Source: Pseudoduganella lurida (lineage in GTDB: Bacteria; Pseudomonadota; Gammaproteobacteria; Burkholderiales; Burkholderiaceae_D). From it: a stretch of 64,000 bases of DNA. Every line of letters starts with the position of its first letter. Position 1 is the stretch's first letter. Positions 1-8,967 of this stretch are shown here, in pieces. The notes beneath the pieces are model-generated. The model was not told where the DNA came from. It worked only from the letters and a program-made list of their open reading frames with translations, and made no database searches. A program made the translations under genes and the position numbers. The stretch lies in contig NZ_VLLB01000013.1 of NCBI RefSeq assembly GCF_007830455.1, positions 35,024 to 99,023 on the forward strand, written 5' to 3'.

Positions 1-2051
1 CGGGCCTGTTCGGCGCGCAGGTGCAGGCCTTCTCGGCGTTCATCGCGCTGGGCACCGCGCTGGTGACGTCGCCATTGATCGCCTGGGCCACACGCGGGAA
101 GTACTACCTGGCGCGGCCCGCCCACACCTGGAGCGCCGCCACGCGCAGCGAGGTGTGCTGCATCTGCGAGAAGGAATACGAGACGGAGGACATGGCACAC
201 TGCCCGGCCTACCAGGGTCCCATCTGCTCGCTGTGCTGCTGCCTGGACGCGCGCTGCAACGACGGCTGCAAGCCGCACGCGCGTTTCTCCCACCAGTGGG
301 AAAGCGCGATGAAGAAGCTGCTGCCCGCATCCATGTGGCCTTACATGACAAGCGGCCTGGCCCACTACCTGCTGCTGATGATGGTCACCGTGCTGTTCCT
401 CGGCGCCCTGCTTGGCCTGCTGTATGTGCACGAACAGAACGTGCTCGGTGCCGCCGGCGTGGCGCTGCTGCCGGCACTGAAGGTGGCGTACCTGAAGCTG
501 TTCGGCGCGCTGCTGCTGGCCAGCGGCATCGTGGCGTGGTGGCTGGTCCTCACCAGCAAGAGCCGCGAGGTGGCCCAGGAGGAATCGAACCGGCAAACCA
601 GCCTGCTGATGCGCGAGATCGAGCTGCACGGGAAGACGGATGCGGCGCTGCAGACCGCGAAGAAGCAGGCGGACCAGGCCAACCAGGCCAAGAGCCGCTA
701 CATCGCCGGCATCAGCCACGAGATCCGCACGCCGCTCAACAGCATCCTCGGCTACGCCCAGCTGCTGGACAACGACCCCACGATTCCCAACCACCGCCAG
801 CAGGCGATCCGCGTGATCCGCGGCAGCGGCGAGCACCTGCTGTCGCTGATCGAAGGCACGCTGGACATCGCCCGCATCGAAGGCGGCAAGTTCAGCTTCG
901 ACATGCGCGAGCTGGACTTCCACGAATTCATCGGCCAGCTGGTGCGCATGTTCGAGCAGCAGGCCACCGGCAAGGGCCTCGTGTTCCGCTACGAGCCGGC
1001 CATCGCCTTGCCCCATATCGTGCGCGCCGACCGCAAGCGCCTCGGCCAGATCCTCATCAACATCCTTGGCAATGCCGTGAAGTTCACGCAGCGCGGCACC
1101 ATAACGCTGCGCGTGAAGCACACGCGCGACCTCGCCACGTTCGAGATCGAGGACACCGGCGCCGGCATCCTGCCCGAAGAGATCGAGCGCATCTTCGAGC
1201 CGTTCTCGCGGGGCAGCGCGGGCAACGAGGCGGGCGCCGCCTCCGGCACGGGCCTCGGCCTGCCGATCAGCAAGATGCTCACCGGCCTGATGGGCGGCCA
1301 GCTGGAGCTGGACAGTATCCCGGGCCAGGGCAGCAAGTTCACCATCCGCGTGCGGCTGCCGCGCGTGCACGGCGCCACGCTGGCGACCGCGCCGGGCCTG
1401 CTGCGCACCGGGTATGCGGGGCCGCGCCGGAAAGTGCTCGTCGTCGACAACGAACAGGTGGACCGCGAGCTGCTGGTGAACATCCTCGCGCCGCTGGGCT
1501 TCGAGACGGCGCAGGCGCAGTCGGGCCAGGAATGCCTGGCGATGTATCAGGGCTTCAAGCCGGACCTGATCCTGATGGACCTGGCCATGCCCGGCATCGA
1601 CGGCTGGGAAGCAAGCCGCATCATCCGCACCGTGCACGAGTCGCCGGTGCCGATCCTGATCGTTTCGGCCAATGCCTACGACAAGGGACTGGAGAACCCG
1701 GCCGGCATTCCGGCGGAAGACTTCATCGTCAAGCCCGTCAACGTGGCGGAGCTGCTGGAGCGGATCGGCCGGCGGCTGCAGCTCGACTGGACCACCCAGG
1801 CGCCGCCCGCCGTGACCGTGCAGCCACCGGCGCCGGTCGCCGCGGCGTGGCCACCCGCCGAACAGATCGATGCGCTGCGCGGCCAGCTGGCGATGGGCTA
1901 CGTGCGCGGCATCCAGCGCCAGCTCGACGAGATCGCCGCCCTCGGCCCCGCCTTCACCGCCTTCACCGAAACGATGCGCGGCCACGCGCTGCGCTTCGAC
2001 CTGGAGGCCATGTCACGCTATCTGGAGAAACCGCATGTCGAAACCACTTGA
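1..2051 (+). CDS. Hybrid sensor histidine kinase with symporter-like membrane part (5' partial)
   Basis: The frame is open from the window edge, so the N-terminus is missing. The visible part begins with a transmembrane helix typical of the end of a sodium:solute-symporter sensor domain. A cysteine-rich loop follows (about visible residues 46-83, with CCICEKEY and CSLCCCLDARC), then two more helices (about 110-180). Next come a HisKA box (SHEIRTPLNS, phospho-acceptor His near visible residue 233), a HATPase with its N box (NILGNAVKFT) and GTGLGLPIS, and a receiver domain with Asp in LILMDLAMPG (near 520) and Lys in FIVKPVN. About 70 C-terminal residues are of unclear fold. The stop overlaps the next gene by 17 nt, so the two are probably co-translated as a two-component pair. 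The stimulus is unknown. The convergent urea operon next door suggests, but does not prove, a role in nitrogen or urea sensing. Confidence 0.88.
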   Translation, partial: GLFGAQVQAFSAFIALGTALVTSPLIAWATRGKYYLARPAHTWSAATRSEVCCICEKEYETEDMAHCPAYQGPICSLCCCLDARCNDGCKPHARFSHQWESAMKKLLPASMWPYMTSGLAHYLLLMMVTVLFLGALLGLLYVHEQNVLGAAGVALLPALKVAYLKLFGALLLASGIVAWWLVLTSKSREVAQEESNRQTSLLMREIELHGKTDAALQTAKKQADQANQAKSRYIAGISHEIRTPLNSILGYAQLLDNDPTIPNHRQQAIRVIRGSGEHLLSLIEGTLDIARIEGGKFSFDMRELDFHEFIGQLVRMFEQQATGKGLVFRYEPAIALPHIVRADRKRLGQILINILGNAVKFTQRGTITLRVKHTRDLATFEIEDTGAGILPEEIERIFEPFSRGSAGNEAGAASGTGLGLPISKMLTGLMGGQLELDSIPGQGSKFTIRVRLPRVHGATLATAPGLLRTGYAGPRRKVLVVDNEQVDRELLVNILAPLGFETAQAQSGQECLAMYQGFKPDLILMDLAMPGIDGWEASRIIRTVHESPVPILIVSANAYDKGLENPAGIPAEDFIVKPVNVAELLERIGRRLQLDWTTQAPPAVTVQPPAPVAAAWPPAEQIDALRGQLAMGYVRGIQRQLDEIAALGPAFTAFTETMRGHALRFDLEAMSRYLEKPHVETT

Positions 2052-2976
2052 CCGCCAGGCCGGCCACATCGTGCTGATCGTCGACGACGTGCCGGAAAAC
2101 CTCGCCGTGCTGCACGATGCGCTGGACGAAGCGGGCTTCACCGTCCTCGTCGCCAACAACGGCGCCGCCGCGCTGGAGCGCGCGCAGCAGCTGGTGCCGG
2201 ACATCATCCTGCTCGATGCGATGATGCCCGGCATGGACGGCTTCGAAGTCTGCCGCCGGCTGCGCGCCAGCATGGTCACGCGCGCCATCCCCATCGTCTT
2301 CATGACGGGGCTGACGGAACCCGAGCACGTGGTGGCCGCTTTCGACGCGGGCGGGACCGACTACGTGACGAAGCCCGTGCGGCAAAGCGAGGTACTGGCA
2401 CGCATCGGCGCCCACCTGCAGACTGCGCGCCTGATGAACCAGGCCCGCAGCGCGCTCGACGCGTTCGGCAACGCGATGCTGGCCGTGACGCCGCACGATG
2501 GCCGCGTCGTCTGGCAGACGCCGCTGGCGCGGCAGTGGATGGCGCAGTACTTCACGCTGCCCGACGGCGTGCCGGTGAGCGGCACGCCGGGTGCGCTGAC
2601 GGACTGGCTGCTTGGCGGCGAATGTGCAGCGCCGCTCACCGTGACCAAGGGCTCGTCGCGCCTCGTCTTCACGGTCGCCGACATGAGCAACAGCGAGCAG
2701 TGGATGATCGTGCTGCGCGAGGAGTCGGATACCGCGCGCGTGCAGGCGCTGATGGCACTCCTCAAGCTCACGCAGCGCGAGTCCGAAGTGCTGCACTGGG
2801 TCATGATGGGCAAGACCAACCGGGACATCGGCGATATCCTCGGCACCTCGCCCCGCACCGTCAACAAGCACCTCGAGCACGTGTTCCACAAGCTGGGCGT
2901 CGAGACGCGCACGGCTGCCGCCGCGCTGGCGCTGAACCGCATGCGGGCCGCTTCGCCGGCGGTGGCGGAGGTTTAG
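2035..2976 (+). CDS. Response regulator, receiver plus LuxR-type HTH
   Basis: This is a 313-residue cytoplasmic transcription regulator. The N-terminal receiver domain shows the acidic pair in VLIVDDVPEN, the phospho-acceptor Asp61 in IILLDAMMPGMDG, and Thr and Lys in FMTGL and YVTKPV. A linker of about 100 residues leads to a C-terminal LuxR/GerE helix-turn-helix (about residues 245-300, LTQRESEVLHWV and TVNKHLEHVFHKLGV). I place the start at ATG 2035, inside the end of the kinase gene. An upstream in-frame ATG would extend the overlap by 165 nt without adding recognisable domain. The pair sits tail to tail with the urea operon. Its target could be the palindrome upstream of the porin gene at 10151-10166; this is inference. 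Confidence 0.9.
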   Translation: MSKPLDRQAGHIVLIVDDVPENLAVLHDALDEAGFTVLVANNGAAALERAQQLVPDIILLDAMMPGMDGFEVCRRLRASMVTRAIPIVFMTGLTEPEHVVAAFDAGGTDYVTKPVRQSEVLARIGAHLQTARLMNQARSALDAFGNAMLAVTPHDGRVVWQTPLARQWMAQYFTLPDGVPVSGTPGALTDWLLGGECAAPLTVTKGSSRLVFTVADMSNSEQWMIVLREESDTARVQALMALLKLTQRESEVLHWVMMGKTNRDIGDILGTSPRTVNKHLEHVFHKLGVETRTAAAALALNRMRAASPAVAEV

Positions 2977-3012
2977 GCGGCACTCGACGTCGCGGTTGGC
3001 GTGTGCGTCACA

Positions 3013-3183
3013 GGGGTCTGTCCCCGGCAAGCGTCAGCTCCCGCGCTCGCTGGCGGCCTCATTCAGGGGACTGACCCCAGCTTTTTGCGAGCGCTTTCGA
3101 GGGGTCGACGAAAGGCTGGGGTCAGTCCCCTGGAACACGCCGCTTGCCAGCACTGCAGCCCATACTTACCGGGGACAGACCCC
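3013..3183. repeat. Nested GGGGNCNGNCCCC inverted repeats between convergent genes
   Basis: There are four 13-nt copies: GGGGTCTGTCCCC (3013-3025), GGGGACTGACCCC (3066-3078), GGGGTCAGTCCCC (3118-3130) and GGGGACAGACCCC (3171-3183). Copy 4 is the exact reverse complement of copy 1, and copy 3 of copy 2, giving an A-B-B'-A' arrangement. The inner pair extends to an 18-bp perfect stem that includes the flanking CA and AGC. The element fills the gap between the response regulator and urtE. It could fold as a cruciform or a two-way terminator, or be a REP-type mobile repeat. A related array lies at 63038-63317. Confidence 0.8.
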
Positions 3184-3245
3184 GCTGCTCACGCGTTTCT
3201 GGCGACATCTGGCCTGGCCATGCGCTATGTGACACGACCCGGCTG

Positions 3246-3944
3246 TCAGACGGCCAGGTGCCTGCGCACATGCTCCCCGCCCATCTCCTCCTTGCCGCCG
3301 GCGGCCACGACTTCGCCGCGCGACAGGACGACGAACTTGTCGGCCAGCTCGTGGGCGAAGTCGAAGTACTGCTCGCACAGCAGGATGCCGATATCGCCCC
3401 GCTCGCGCAGCAGCGTGATGACGCGGCCGATGTCCTTGATGATCGACGGCTGGATGCCTTCGGTCGGCTCGTCGAGGATGATCAGCTGCGGCTTCTGCAG
3501 CAGGGCCCTGGCAATGGCCAGCTGCTGTTGCTGGCCGCCCGATAAATCGCCGCCGCGCCGGTGCAGCATCTCCTTCAGCACCGGGAACAGCTCATACACT
3601 TCACCGCTGATCGATGCGGCCTGTCGCGACGACAGCGTGGCCATCCCCATCAGCAGGTTCTCCTGCACCGTGAGCCGTGCAAAGATCTCGCGGCCTTGCG
3701 GCACGTAGGCGATGCCGGCGCGGGCGCGCTGGTGCGGCTTCAGCTTCGTGATGTCGCGGCCGTTCCACTGCACCCTGCCGCGCGCGACGGGCAGCACGCC
3801 CATCAGGCATTTCAGCAGCGTGGTCTTGCCGACGCCGTTACGGCCCAGCAGCGCCATGCATTCGCCCTTCTTCACATCCAGCGACACCCCGCGCAACGTG
3901 TGCGACGAGCCGTAGTACTGGTTCACTCCTTCGACTTGCAGCAT
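3246..3944 (-). CDS. urtE: Urea ABC transporter ATP-binding protein UrtE
   Basis: This 232-residue ATPase is the last gene of the urea uptake operon and one of the two ATPases that energise the UrtBC permease. Walker A is GRNGVGKTT (residues 34-42), the ABC signature is LSGGQQQQ, and Walker B is IILDEPTEG followed by the IQPSII extension seen in LivF/UrtE proteins. The length is normal for the family. I start at ATG 3944, eight nt after the urtD stop; longer upstream readings run into urtD in another frame. No urease genes lie in the window, so assembly into urea catabolism must happen elsewhere in the genome. Confidence 0.96.
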   Translation of the reverse strand: MLQVEGVNQYYGSSHTLRGVSLDVKKGECMALLGRNGVGKTTLLKCLMGVLPVARGRVQWNGRDITKLKPHQRARAGIAYVPQGREIFARLTVQENLLMGMATLSSRQAASISGEVYELFPVLKEMLHRRGGDLSGGQQQQLAIARALLQKPQLIILDEPTEGIQPSIIKDIGRVITLLRERGDIGILLCEQYFDFAHELADKFVVLSRGEVVAAGGKEEMGGEHVRRHLAV

Positions 3945-3952
3945 ATGCTTTC

Positions 3953-4744
3953 CTATCGTCCCAGGTACACATCGATCACGCGTTCGTCGGCCTGCACCTG
4001 GTCCATGCGGCCCTCGGCCAGCACCGAGCCCTCGTGCAGCACGGTCACCTTGCCCTGCTGCGCGATCTCGGTCACGAATCCCATGTCGTGTTCCACCACC
4101 ATGATCGAATGCTTGCCGCGCAGTTCGTTGAGCAGCTCGGCGGTGCGCGCCGTTTCGGCATCGGACATGCCGGCCACCGGCTCGTCCAGCAGGATCAGCT
4201 GCGGCTCCTGCATCAGCAGCATGCCGATCTCCAGCCACTGCTTCTGGCCGTGCGACAGCAGGCCGGCCAGGCGGTGTTCCGAACCGTTCAGGCGGATCTG
4301 GCGCAGGATGGCGTCGATCTTGCCTTCCTGTTCGGACGTCAGCCGCGCGAACAAGGTCGGCCGCACGCGCTTGTCCATCTTCATGGCCAGCTCCAGGTTC
4401 TCGAACACCGTGTGCTGCTCGAACACGGTGGGCCGCTGGAACTTGCGGCCGATGCCGGCATGGGCGATCTCGTATTCCGTCATCGTGGCCAGATCGTAGT
4501 TCTGGCCGAAGAAGGCGGTGCCGGAGGTGGGCCGCGTCTTCCCGGTGATCACATCCATCATCGTCGTCTTGCCCGCACCGTTCGGGCCGATGATGCAGCG
4601 CAGCTCTCCCACCGAGATATCCAGATTGAGCTTGTTGATGGCCTTGAAACCGTCGAACGAGACCGTGATGTCGTTCAGGTACAGGATCGCGCCGTGCGTG
4701 GTATCGAGCCCTTCGCGCTTGACGGCGCTGGCGAGCGTGTTCAT
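3953..4744 (-). CDS. urtD: Urea ABC transporter ATP-binding protein UrtD
   Basis: This is a 263-residue LivG-type ATPase. Walker A is GPNGAGKTT (residues 53-61), the signature is LSHGQKQWLEIG, and Walker B is LILLDEPVAGM. The SHGQKQWLE form of the signature is characteristic of UrtD. ATG 4744 overlaps the urtC stop as ATGA, which implies translational coupling. It acts on the cytoplasmic face with UrtE and the UrtB/UrtC permease. Nothing is unusual about it. Confidence 0.96.
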   Translation of the reverse strand: MNTLASAVKREGLDTTHGAILYLNDITVSFDGFKAINKLNLDISVGELRCIIGPNGAGKTTMMDVITGKTRPTSGTAFFGQNYDLATMTEYEIAHAGIGRKFQRPTVFEQHTVFENLELAMKMDKRVRPTLFARLTSEQEGKIDAILRQIRLNGSEHRLAGLLSHGQKQWLEIGMLLMQEPQLILLDEPVAGMSDAETARTAELLNELRGKHSIMVVEHDMGFVTEIAQQGKVTVLHEGSVLAEGRMDQVQADERVIDVYLGR

Positions 4745-5874
4745 GCGACCTCCTTCGTGGATTCCTGCGCCGCTGCCACCGCTTCTTCCGGTGCAGGCGC
4801 TTCGCGTTTCAGTTTGCCGATCAGTCCCAGGATGCCCTTCTGCATGAACAGCGTGACGAGGATGAACAGCAGGCCCAGTGCGAACAGCCACAGGTCCGGG
4901 AACGCGGCGGTGAACCAGCTTTTCAGGCCATTGACGGTGAATGCGCCGATGATCGGGCCGACCAGCGTGCCGCGCCCGCCCACGGCGGCCCAGACCACCA
5001 TCTCGATCGAGTTCGCCGGCGACATCTCGGACGGGTTGATGATGCCGACCTGCGGCACGTACAGCGCGCCGGCGATCCCGCACAGCACGGCCGACAGCGT
5101 CCAGACGAACAGCTTGAACCACAGGGGGTTGTAGCCGATGAACATCAGCCGCGATTCGGAATCGCGCACGGCCTGCAGCACGCGGCCGAGGCGCGACGTG
5201 ACGATCCAGCGGCACAGCAGCAGCGCGCCCACCAGCAGCACCAGCGTGACGAGGTACAGCACGGCGCGCGTTTCCGGCGCGGTGATGCTGTAGCCGAGGA
5301 TGCGCTTGAAGTCCGTGAAGCCGTTGTTGCCGCCGAAACCGGTATCGTTACGGAAGAACAGCAGCATGAACGCATACGTCATCGCCTGCGTGATGATCGA
5401 GAAGTACACCCCCTTGATGCGCGAGCGGAACGCGAAGTAGCCGAACACGAAGGCCAGCACGCCCGGCACCAGCACGACCAGCAGCATGCAGTACCAGAAG
5501 CTGTCCGTCATGGCCCAGTACCAGGGATAGGTCTTCCAGTCCAGGAAGACCATGAAGTCCGGCAGGTTCGACTGGTAGACGCCATCGCGGCCGATGGCGC
5601 GCATCAGGTACATGCCGTGCGCATAGCCGCCCAGCGCGAAGAACACGCCATGGCCCAGCGACAGGATGCCGGTATAGCCCCACACCAGGTCCAGCGCCAG
5701 CGCGGCCAGCGCGTAGCACATGAACTTGCCGACAAGGCTCAGCACATAGCCGGAGACGTGCAGCGCGTGGCCATCCGGGAAGACCAGGTTCAGGCATGGC
5801 AAAAGCGCGGCAACCACGGTGACGACGACCAGCGCCGTCCACGCGGATTTCGAGAACAATGACGCGTGTTTCAT
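4741..5874 (-). CDS. urtC: Urea ABC transporter permease UrtC
   Basis: This is a 377-residue inner-membrane permease of the LivM family with about eight to ten hydrophobic segments. Family landmarks are LDLVWGYTGILSLGHGVFFA (near residues 63-82) and the VGGRGTLVGPIIGA loop that contacts the ATPase. The C-terminal tail is short, charged and Ala/Glu-rich. Its start overlaps the urtB stop by 4 nt and its stop overlaps the urtD start by 4 nt, so urtB-C-D are tightly coupled. Confidence 0.96.
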   Translation of the reverse strand: MKHASLFSKSAWTALVVVTVVAALLPCLNLVFPDGHALHVSGYVLSLVGKFMCYALAALALDLVWGYTGILSLGHGVFFALGGYAHGMYLMRAIGRDGVYQSNLPDFMVFLDWKTYPWYWAMTDSFWYCMLLVVLVPGVLAFVFGYFAFRSRIKGVYFSIITQAMTYAFMLLFFRNDTGFGGNNGFTDFKRILGYSITAPETRAVLYLVTLVLLVGALLLCRWIVTSRLGRVLQAVRDSESRLMFIGYNPLWFKLFVWTLSAVLCGIAGALYVPQVGIINPSEMSPANSIEMVVWAAVGGRGTLVGPIIGAFTVNGLKSWFTAAFPDLWLFALGLLFILVTLFMQKGILGLIGKLKREAPAPEEAVAAAQESTKEVA

Positions 5875-7475
5875 TCCACACTCCTGCCTTTCAGCGCGAA
5901 CAGCCCCTGCGGACGGCGCTGGATGAAGATGATGATGAAGACGAGGATGGCGATCTTGGCCAGCACGGCCCCTGCCACCGGCTCGAGGAATTTGTTGACT
6001 TCGCCGAGGCCGAGCGCGCCGATGATCGTGCCGGCCAGCTGGCCCACGCCGCCCAGCACCACCACCATGAACGAGTCCACGATATAGGCCTGGCCCAGGT
6101 CCGGCCCCACGTTGCCGATCTGGGACAGCGCCACGCCGCCCAGGCCGGCGATGCCGGAGCCGAGGCCGAACGTCATCATGTCGATGCGGCTGGTCGGCAC
6201 GCCCACGCAGTCGGCCATGCGGCGGTTCTGCATCACGGCGCGCACGAACAGGCCGAGCCGGGTCTTATTGAGGATCAGCCACACGGCACCGACCACGCAG
6301 GCGGCAAAGGCGATGATCACGATGCGGCTGTAGGGCAGCACGAGCGAGCCCATGACGGTCACGCCGCCGGCCATCCACGAAGGATTGGCCACTTCCACGT
6401 TCTGCGCGCCGAACACGGTGCGCACCAGCTGCATGAGGATCAGCGAGATGCCCCAGGTGGCCAGCAGGGTTTCCAGCGGCCGGCCGTACAGGAAGCGGAT
6501 CACGGTGCGCTCCAGCAGCACGCCGACGCCGAACGCCACCAGGAAGGCGGCCGGCAGCGCAGCGACCAGGTACCAGTCCAATGCACCCGGCAGGTACTGG
6601 CGGAACAGCGACTGCACCACGTAGGTGGTGTAGGCGCCGATCATCAGCAGCTCGCCGTGCGCCATGTTGATGATGCCCATCAGGCCGAACGTGATGGCCA
6701 GGCCCAGCGCGGCCAGCAGCAGCACGCTGCCCAGCGACACACCATAGAACAGGTTGCCGACGATTTCGGCGCGGGTGGCGCGGCCGTCGATGGCGCGCAG
6801 GGTCAGTTCGGCGGCGGCGCGCAGCTCGCTGTCCGATTCCTTGAAGCTGCCATCCGGGTTCTTGTCCAGCATGGCCTGCAGCACGGGGCGCAGCGTGGCG
6901 CTGCCGTCGTCGGCCAGCGCGATCACGGCGGCCTTGCGGACGGCCGGATCGGCCGCGTGCAGGTTGGCGACGGCGATCAGCCCGCGCAGCACCTCCTTCG
7001 TTTGCGGATCGGTTTCCACGGCCAGCGCCTTGTTCAGCAGCGGCAAGGCCGCCGGTTCGGCGCCGGTTTCCTGCAGCGCGTGGGCGGCGGCGCGGCGCTG
7101 CGCCACATCGGACGAAAAAAGTGCCATGCCGGACAGTGCGCCTTCCAGTGCGCTGCGCAGGCGGTTGTTGACGACGACGCCATCGACGCCGTCCGGCACC
7201 GGGCCGGTGGCGCCGGTGGCCGGGTTCCAGGCCTGCTCGTCGGCGATGACGAAAATGTCGCCCGCCGCGTTGGCGTACAGCGTTTCGTCCTGCAGCGCCT
7301 GCAGCACCTTGCGCGCATCGGCGTTGGCCAGCGCGGCGATGCGGCCGACGGCTTCAATACGGGCATCGGGGTCGTCGCCGGCCAGGGGTTGCAGGAGGGC
7401 GGGGTCGATGGCGGCGTGGGCGAGCATGCAGCAGCAGGCCAGGCAGGCCAGCAGATATCGGAGGAAGTACGCCAT
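5871..7475 (-). CDS. urtB: Urea ABC transporter permease UrtB with periplasmic N-terminal domain
   Basis: This is a 534-residue LivH-type permease. It starts with a signal peptide (MAYFLRYLLACLACC...AHA). A roughly 200-residue soluble, Ala-rich helical domain follows, and then the membrane part (from about residue 230) with GLAITFGLMGIINMAHGELL and the conserved GGVGQLAGTIIGA loop. The extended N-terminus is usual for UrtB and separates it from amino-acid permeases. I chose ATG 7475 because the signal peptide begins there. The frame remains open for 156 nt upstream, but that sequence is repeat-like and has no family match. It is separated from urtA by a 209-nt gap that carries a palindromic repeat. 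Confidence 0.95.
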   Translation of the reverse strand: MAYFLRYLLACLACCCMLAHAAIDPALLQPLAGDDPDARIEAVGRIAALANADARKVLQALQDETLYANAAGDIFVIADEQAWNPATGATGPVPDGVDGVVVNNRLRSALEGALSGMALFSSDVAQRRAAAHALQETGAEPAALPLLNKALAVETDPQTKEVLRGLIAVANLHAADPAVRKAAVIALADDGSATLRPVLQAMLDKNPDGSFKESDSELRAAAELTLRAIDGRATRAEIVGNLFYGVSLGSVLLLAALGLAITFGLMGIINMAHGELLMIGAYTTYVVQSLFRQYLPGALDWYLVAALPAAFLVAFGVGVLLERTVIRFLYGRPLETLLATWGISLILMQLVRTVFGAQNVEVANPSWMAGGVTVMGSLVLPYSRIVIIAFAACVVGAVWLILNKTRLGLFVRAVMQNRRMADCVGVPTSRIDMMTFGLGSGIAGLGGVALSQIGNVGPDLGQAYIVDSFMVVVLGGVGQLAGTIIGALGLGEVNKFLEPVAGAVLAKIAILVFIIIFIQRRPQGLFALKGRSVE

Positions 7476-7608
7476 GGTGAGCCTTGAAGAATTGGGGCGG
7501 TACGGATTGGGACTGCCGGATGAAAAAACCGGTGGCGCAGCAGGGGGTTCCGGGAGCACGGCTCCCTGCCTGCGAAGCGGTGCCGGCCTGCAGGCCAGCA
7601 CTCCTTCC

Positions 7609-7632
7609 TGACACCCTAAGGTGTCAGACACC
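7609..7632. repeat. TGACACC/GGTGTCA palindromic repeat inside the urt operon
   Basis: TGACACC (7609-7615) and GGTGTCA (7620-7626) form a 7-bp stem with a CTAA loop. The second arm continues as GGTGTCAGACACC (7620-7632), itself a 13-nt palindrome with a central A. It lies in the 209-nt gap (7476-7684) between urtA and urtB, where I see no gene. It may modulate relative expression of the abundant binding protein versus the permease, or simply be an extragenic repeat. Confidence 0.7.
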
Positions 7633-7684
7633 AGGACAAGCCGCGGGCCGCTACAGGCGCCGCGCGGCTCGAACGGCTACTGCG

Positions 7685-8932
7685 TTACAGCTTCTGCTTG
7701 CTCTCGTTACCCGAAATGAACGGGCTCCAGGGTTGCGCGCGCACCGGTTCCTTCGTTTTCCAGACCACGGAGAACTGGCCGTCGCCCTTGATCTCGCCGA
7801 TCATCACGGGCTTGTGCAGGTGGTGGTTGGTGGCGTCCATCGTCAGCGTGTAGCCGGAGGGGGCCTTGAAGGTCTGGCCACCCATCGCGGCGATGACCTT
7901 GTCGGTGTCCGTCGACTTGGCCTTCTCGACCGCCTGCGCCCACATGTGGATGCCGACATAGGTCGCTTCCATCGGGTCGTTCGTCACGGCGCTTTCCGCA
8001 TTCGGCAGTTTCTTCGCCTTGGCGTAGGCCTTCCACTTCTTCACGAACTCCGTGTTCACAGGGTTCTTCACGGATTCGAAGTAGTTCCAGGCTGCCAGGT
8101 GGCCCAGCAGCGGCTTGGTGTCCACGCCGCGCAGTTCTTCCTCGCCCACCGAGAAGGCGACGACCGGCACGTCGGTGGCTTTCAGGCCGGCGTTGCCCAG
8201 CTCTTTATAGAACGGCACGTTGGAGTCGCCGTTGATCGTGGAGACGACGGCCGTCTTGCCGCCGGCGGAGAACTTCTTGATGTTGGCGACGATGGTCTGG
8301 TAGTCGGCGTGGCCGAACGGCGTGTAGACCTCCTGGATGTCGCTGTCCTTCACGCCCTTCGACTTCAAAAAGGCGCGCAGGATCTTGTTCGTCGTGCGCG
8401 GGTACACGTAGTCCGTCCCCAGCAGCACGAAGCGCTTGGCGCCGCCGCCATCCTTGCTCATCAGGTATTCGACGGCGGGAATGGCCTGCTGGTTCGGCGC
8501 GGCGCCCGTGTAGAACACGTTCTTCTCCAGCTCCTCGCCTTCGTACTGCACCGGGTAGAACAGCAGGTTGTTGGTCTCCTTGAAGACCGGCAGCACGGAC
8601 TTGCGCGACACCGACGTCCAGCAGCCGAACACCGCGGCGACCTTGTCCTTCACGACCAGCTGGCGGGCCTTCTCGGCGAACAGCGGCCAGTTCGAGGCGG
8701 GATCGACGACGACGGCCTCGAGCTTCTTGCCGTTCACGCCGCCCTTGGCGTTGATCTCGTCGATCGTCATCAGCGCCACGTCCTTCAGCGATGTTTCGGA
8801 GATCGCCATCGTGCCCGACAGCGAGTGCAGGATGCCGACCTTGATGGTGTCGGCGGCGTAGGCAGGCAGGCCGGAGGCGACGAAGGCGGCAGCGGCGGCG
8901 ATGGCAGAGATGAAGATGCGGCGTGTTTGCAT
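7685..8932 (-). CDS. urtA: Urea ABC transporter substrate-binding protein UrtA
   Basis: This is a 415-residue periplasmic binding protein of the type I fold (Leu/Ile/Val-binding superfamily). The N-terminus (MQTRRIFISAIAAAAAF...AYA) is a signal peptide with cleavage near residue 27; the twin Arg suggests possible Tat export. The mature protein begins with the classic ADTIKVGILHSLSGTMAISE. Other family landmarks are AVFGCWTSVSRK, LLFYPVQYEGEE and HHLHKPVMIGEI near the C-terminus. It delivers urea to UrtBC. It lies 35 nt downstream of the porin gene, so both are probably transcribed together. Confidence 0.97.
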   Translation of the reverse strand: MQTRRIFISAIAAAAAFVASGLPAYAADTIKVGILHSLSGTMAISETSLKDVALMTIDEINAKGGVNGKKLEAVVVDPASNWPLFAEKARQLVVKDKVAAVFGCWTSVSRKSVLPVFKETNNLLFYPVQYEGEELEKNVFYTGAAPNQQAIPAVEYLMSKDGGGAKRFVLLGTDYVYPRTTNKILRAFLKSKGVKDSDIQEVYTPFGHADYQTIVANIKKFSAGGKTAVVSTINGDSNVPFYKELGNAGLKATDVPVVAFSVGEEELRGVDTKPLLGHLAAWNYFESVKNPVNTEFVKKWKAYAKAKKLPNAESAVTNDPMEATYVGIHMWAQAVEKAKSTDTDKVIAAMGGQTFKAPSGYTLTMDATNHHLHKPVMIGEIKGDGQFSVVWKTKEPVRAQPWSPFISGNESKQKL

Positions 8933-8967
8933 GGTGTTCCTCTTGCGATGGTGATTGGGAAGATTGA

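Noticed and set aside
155..2077. A 640-codon plus-strand frame overlapping the hybrid kinase gene
   Set aside because: It is an out-of-frame Arg/Pro/Ala-rich shadow; the kinase motifs lie in the other frame.
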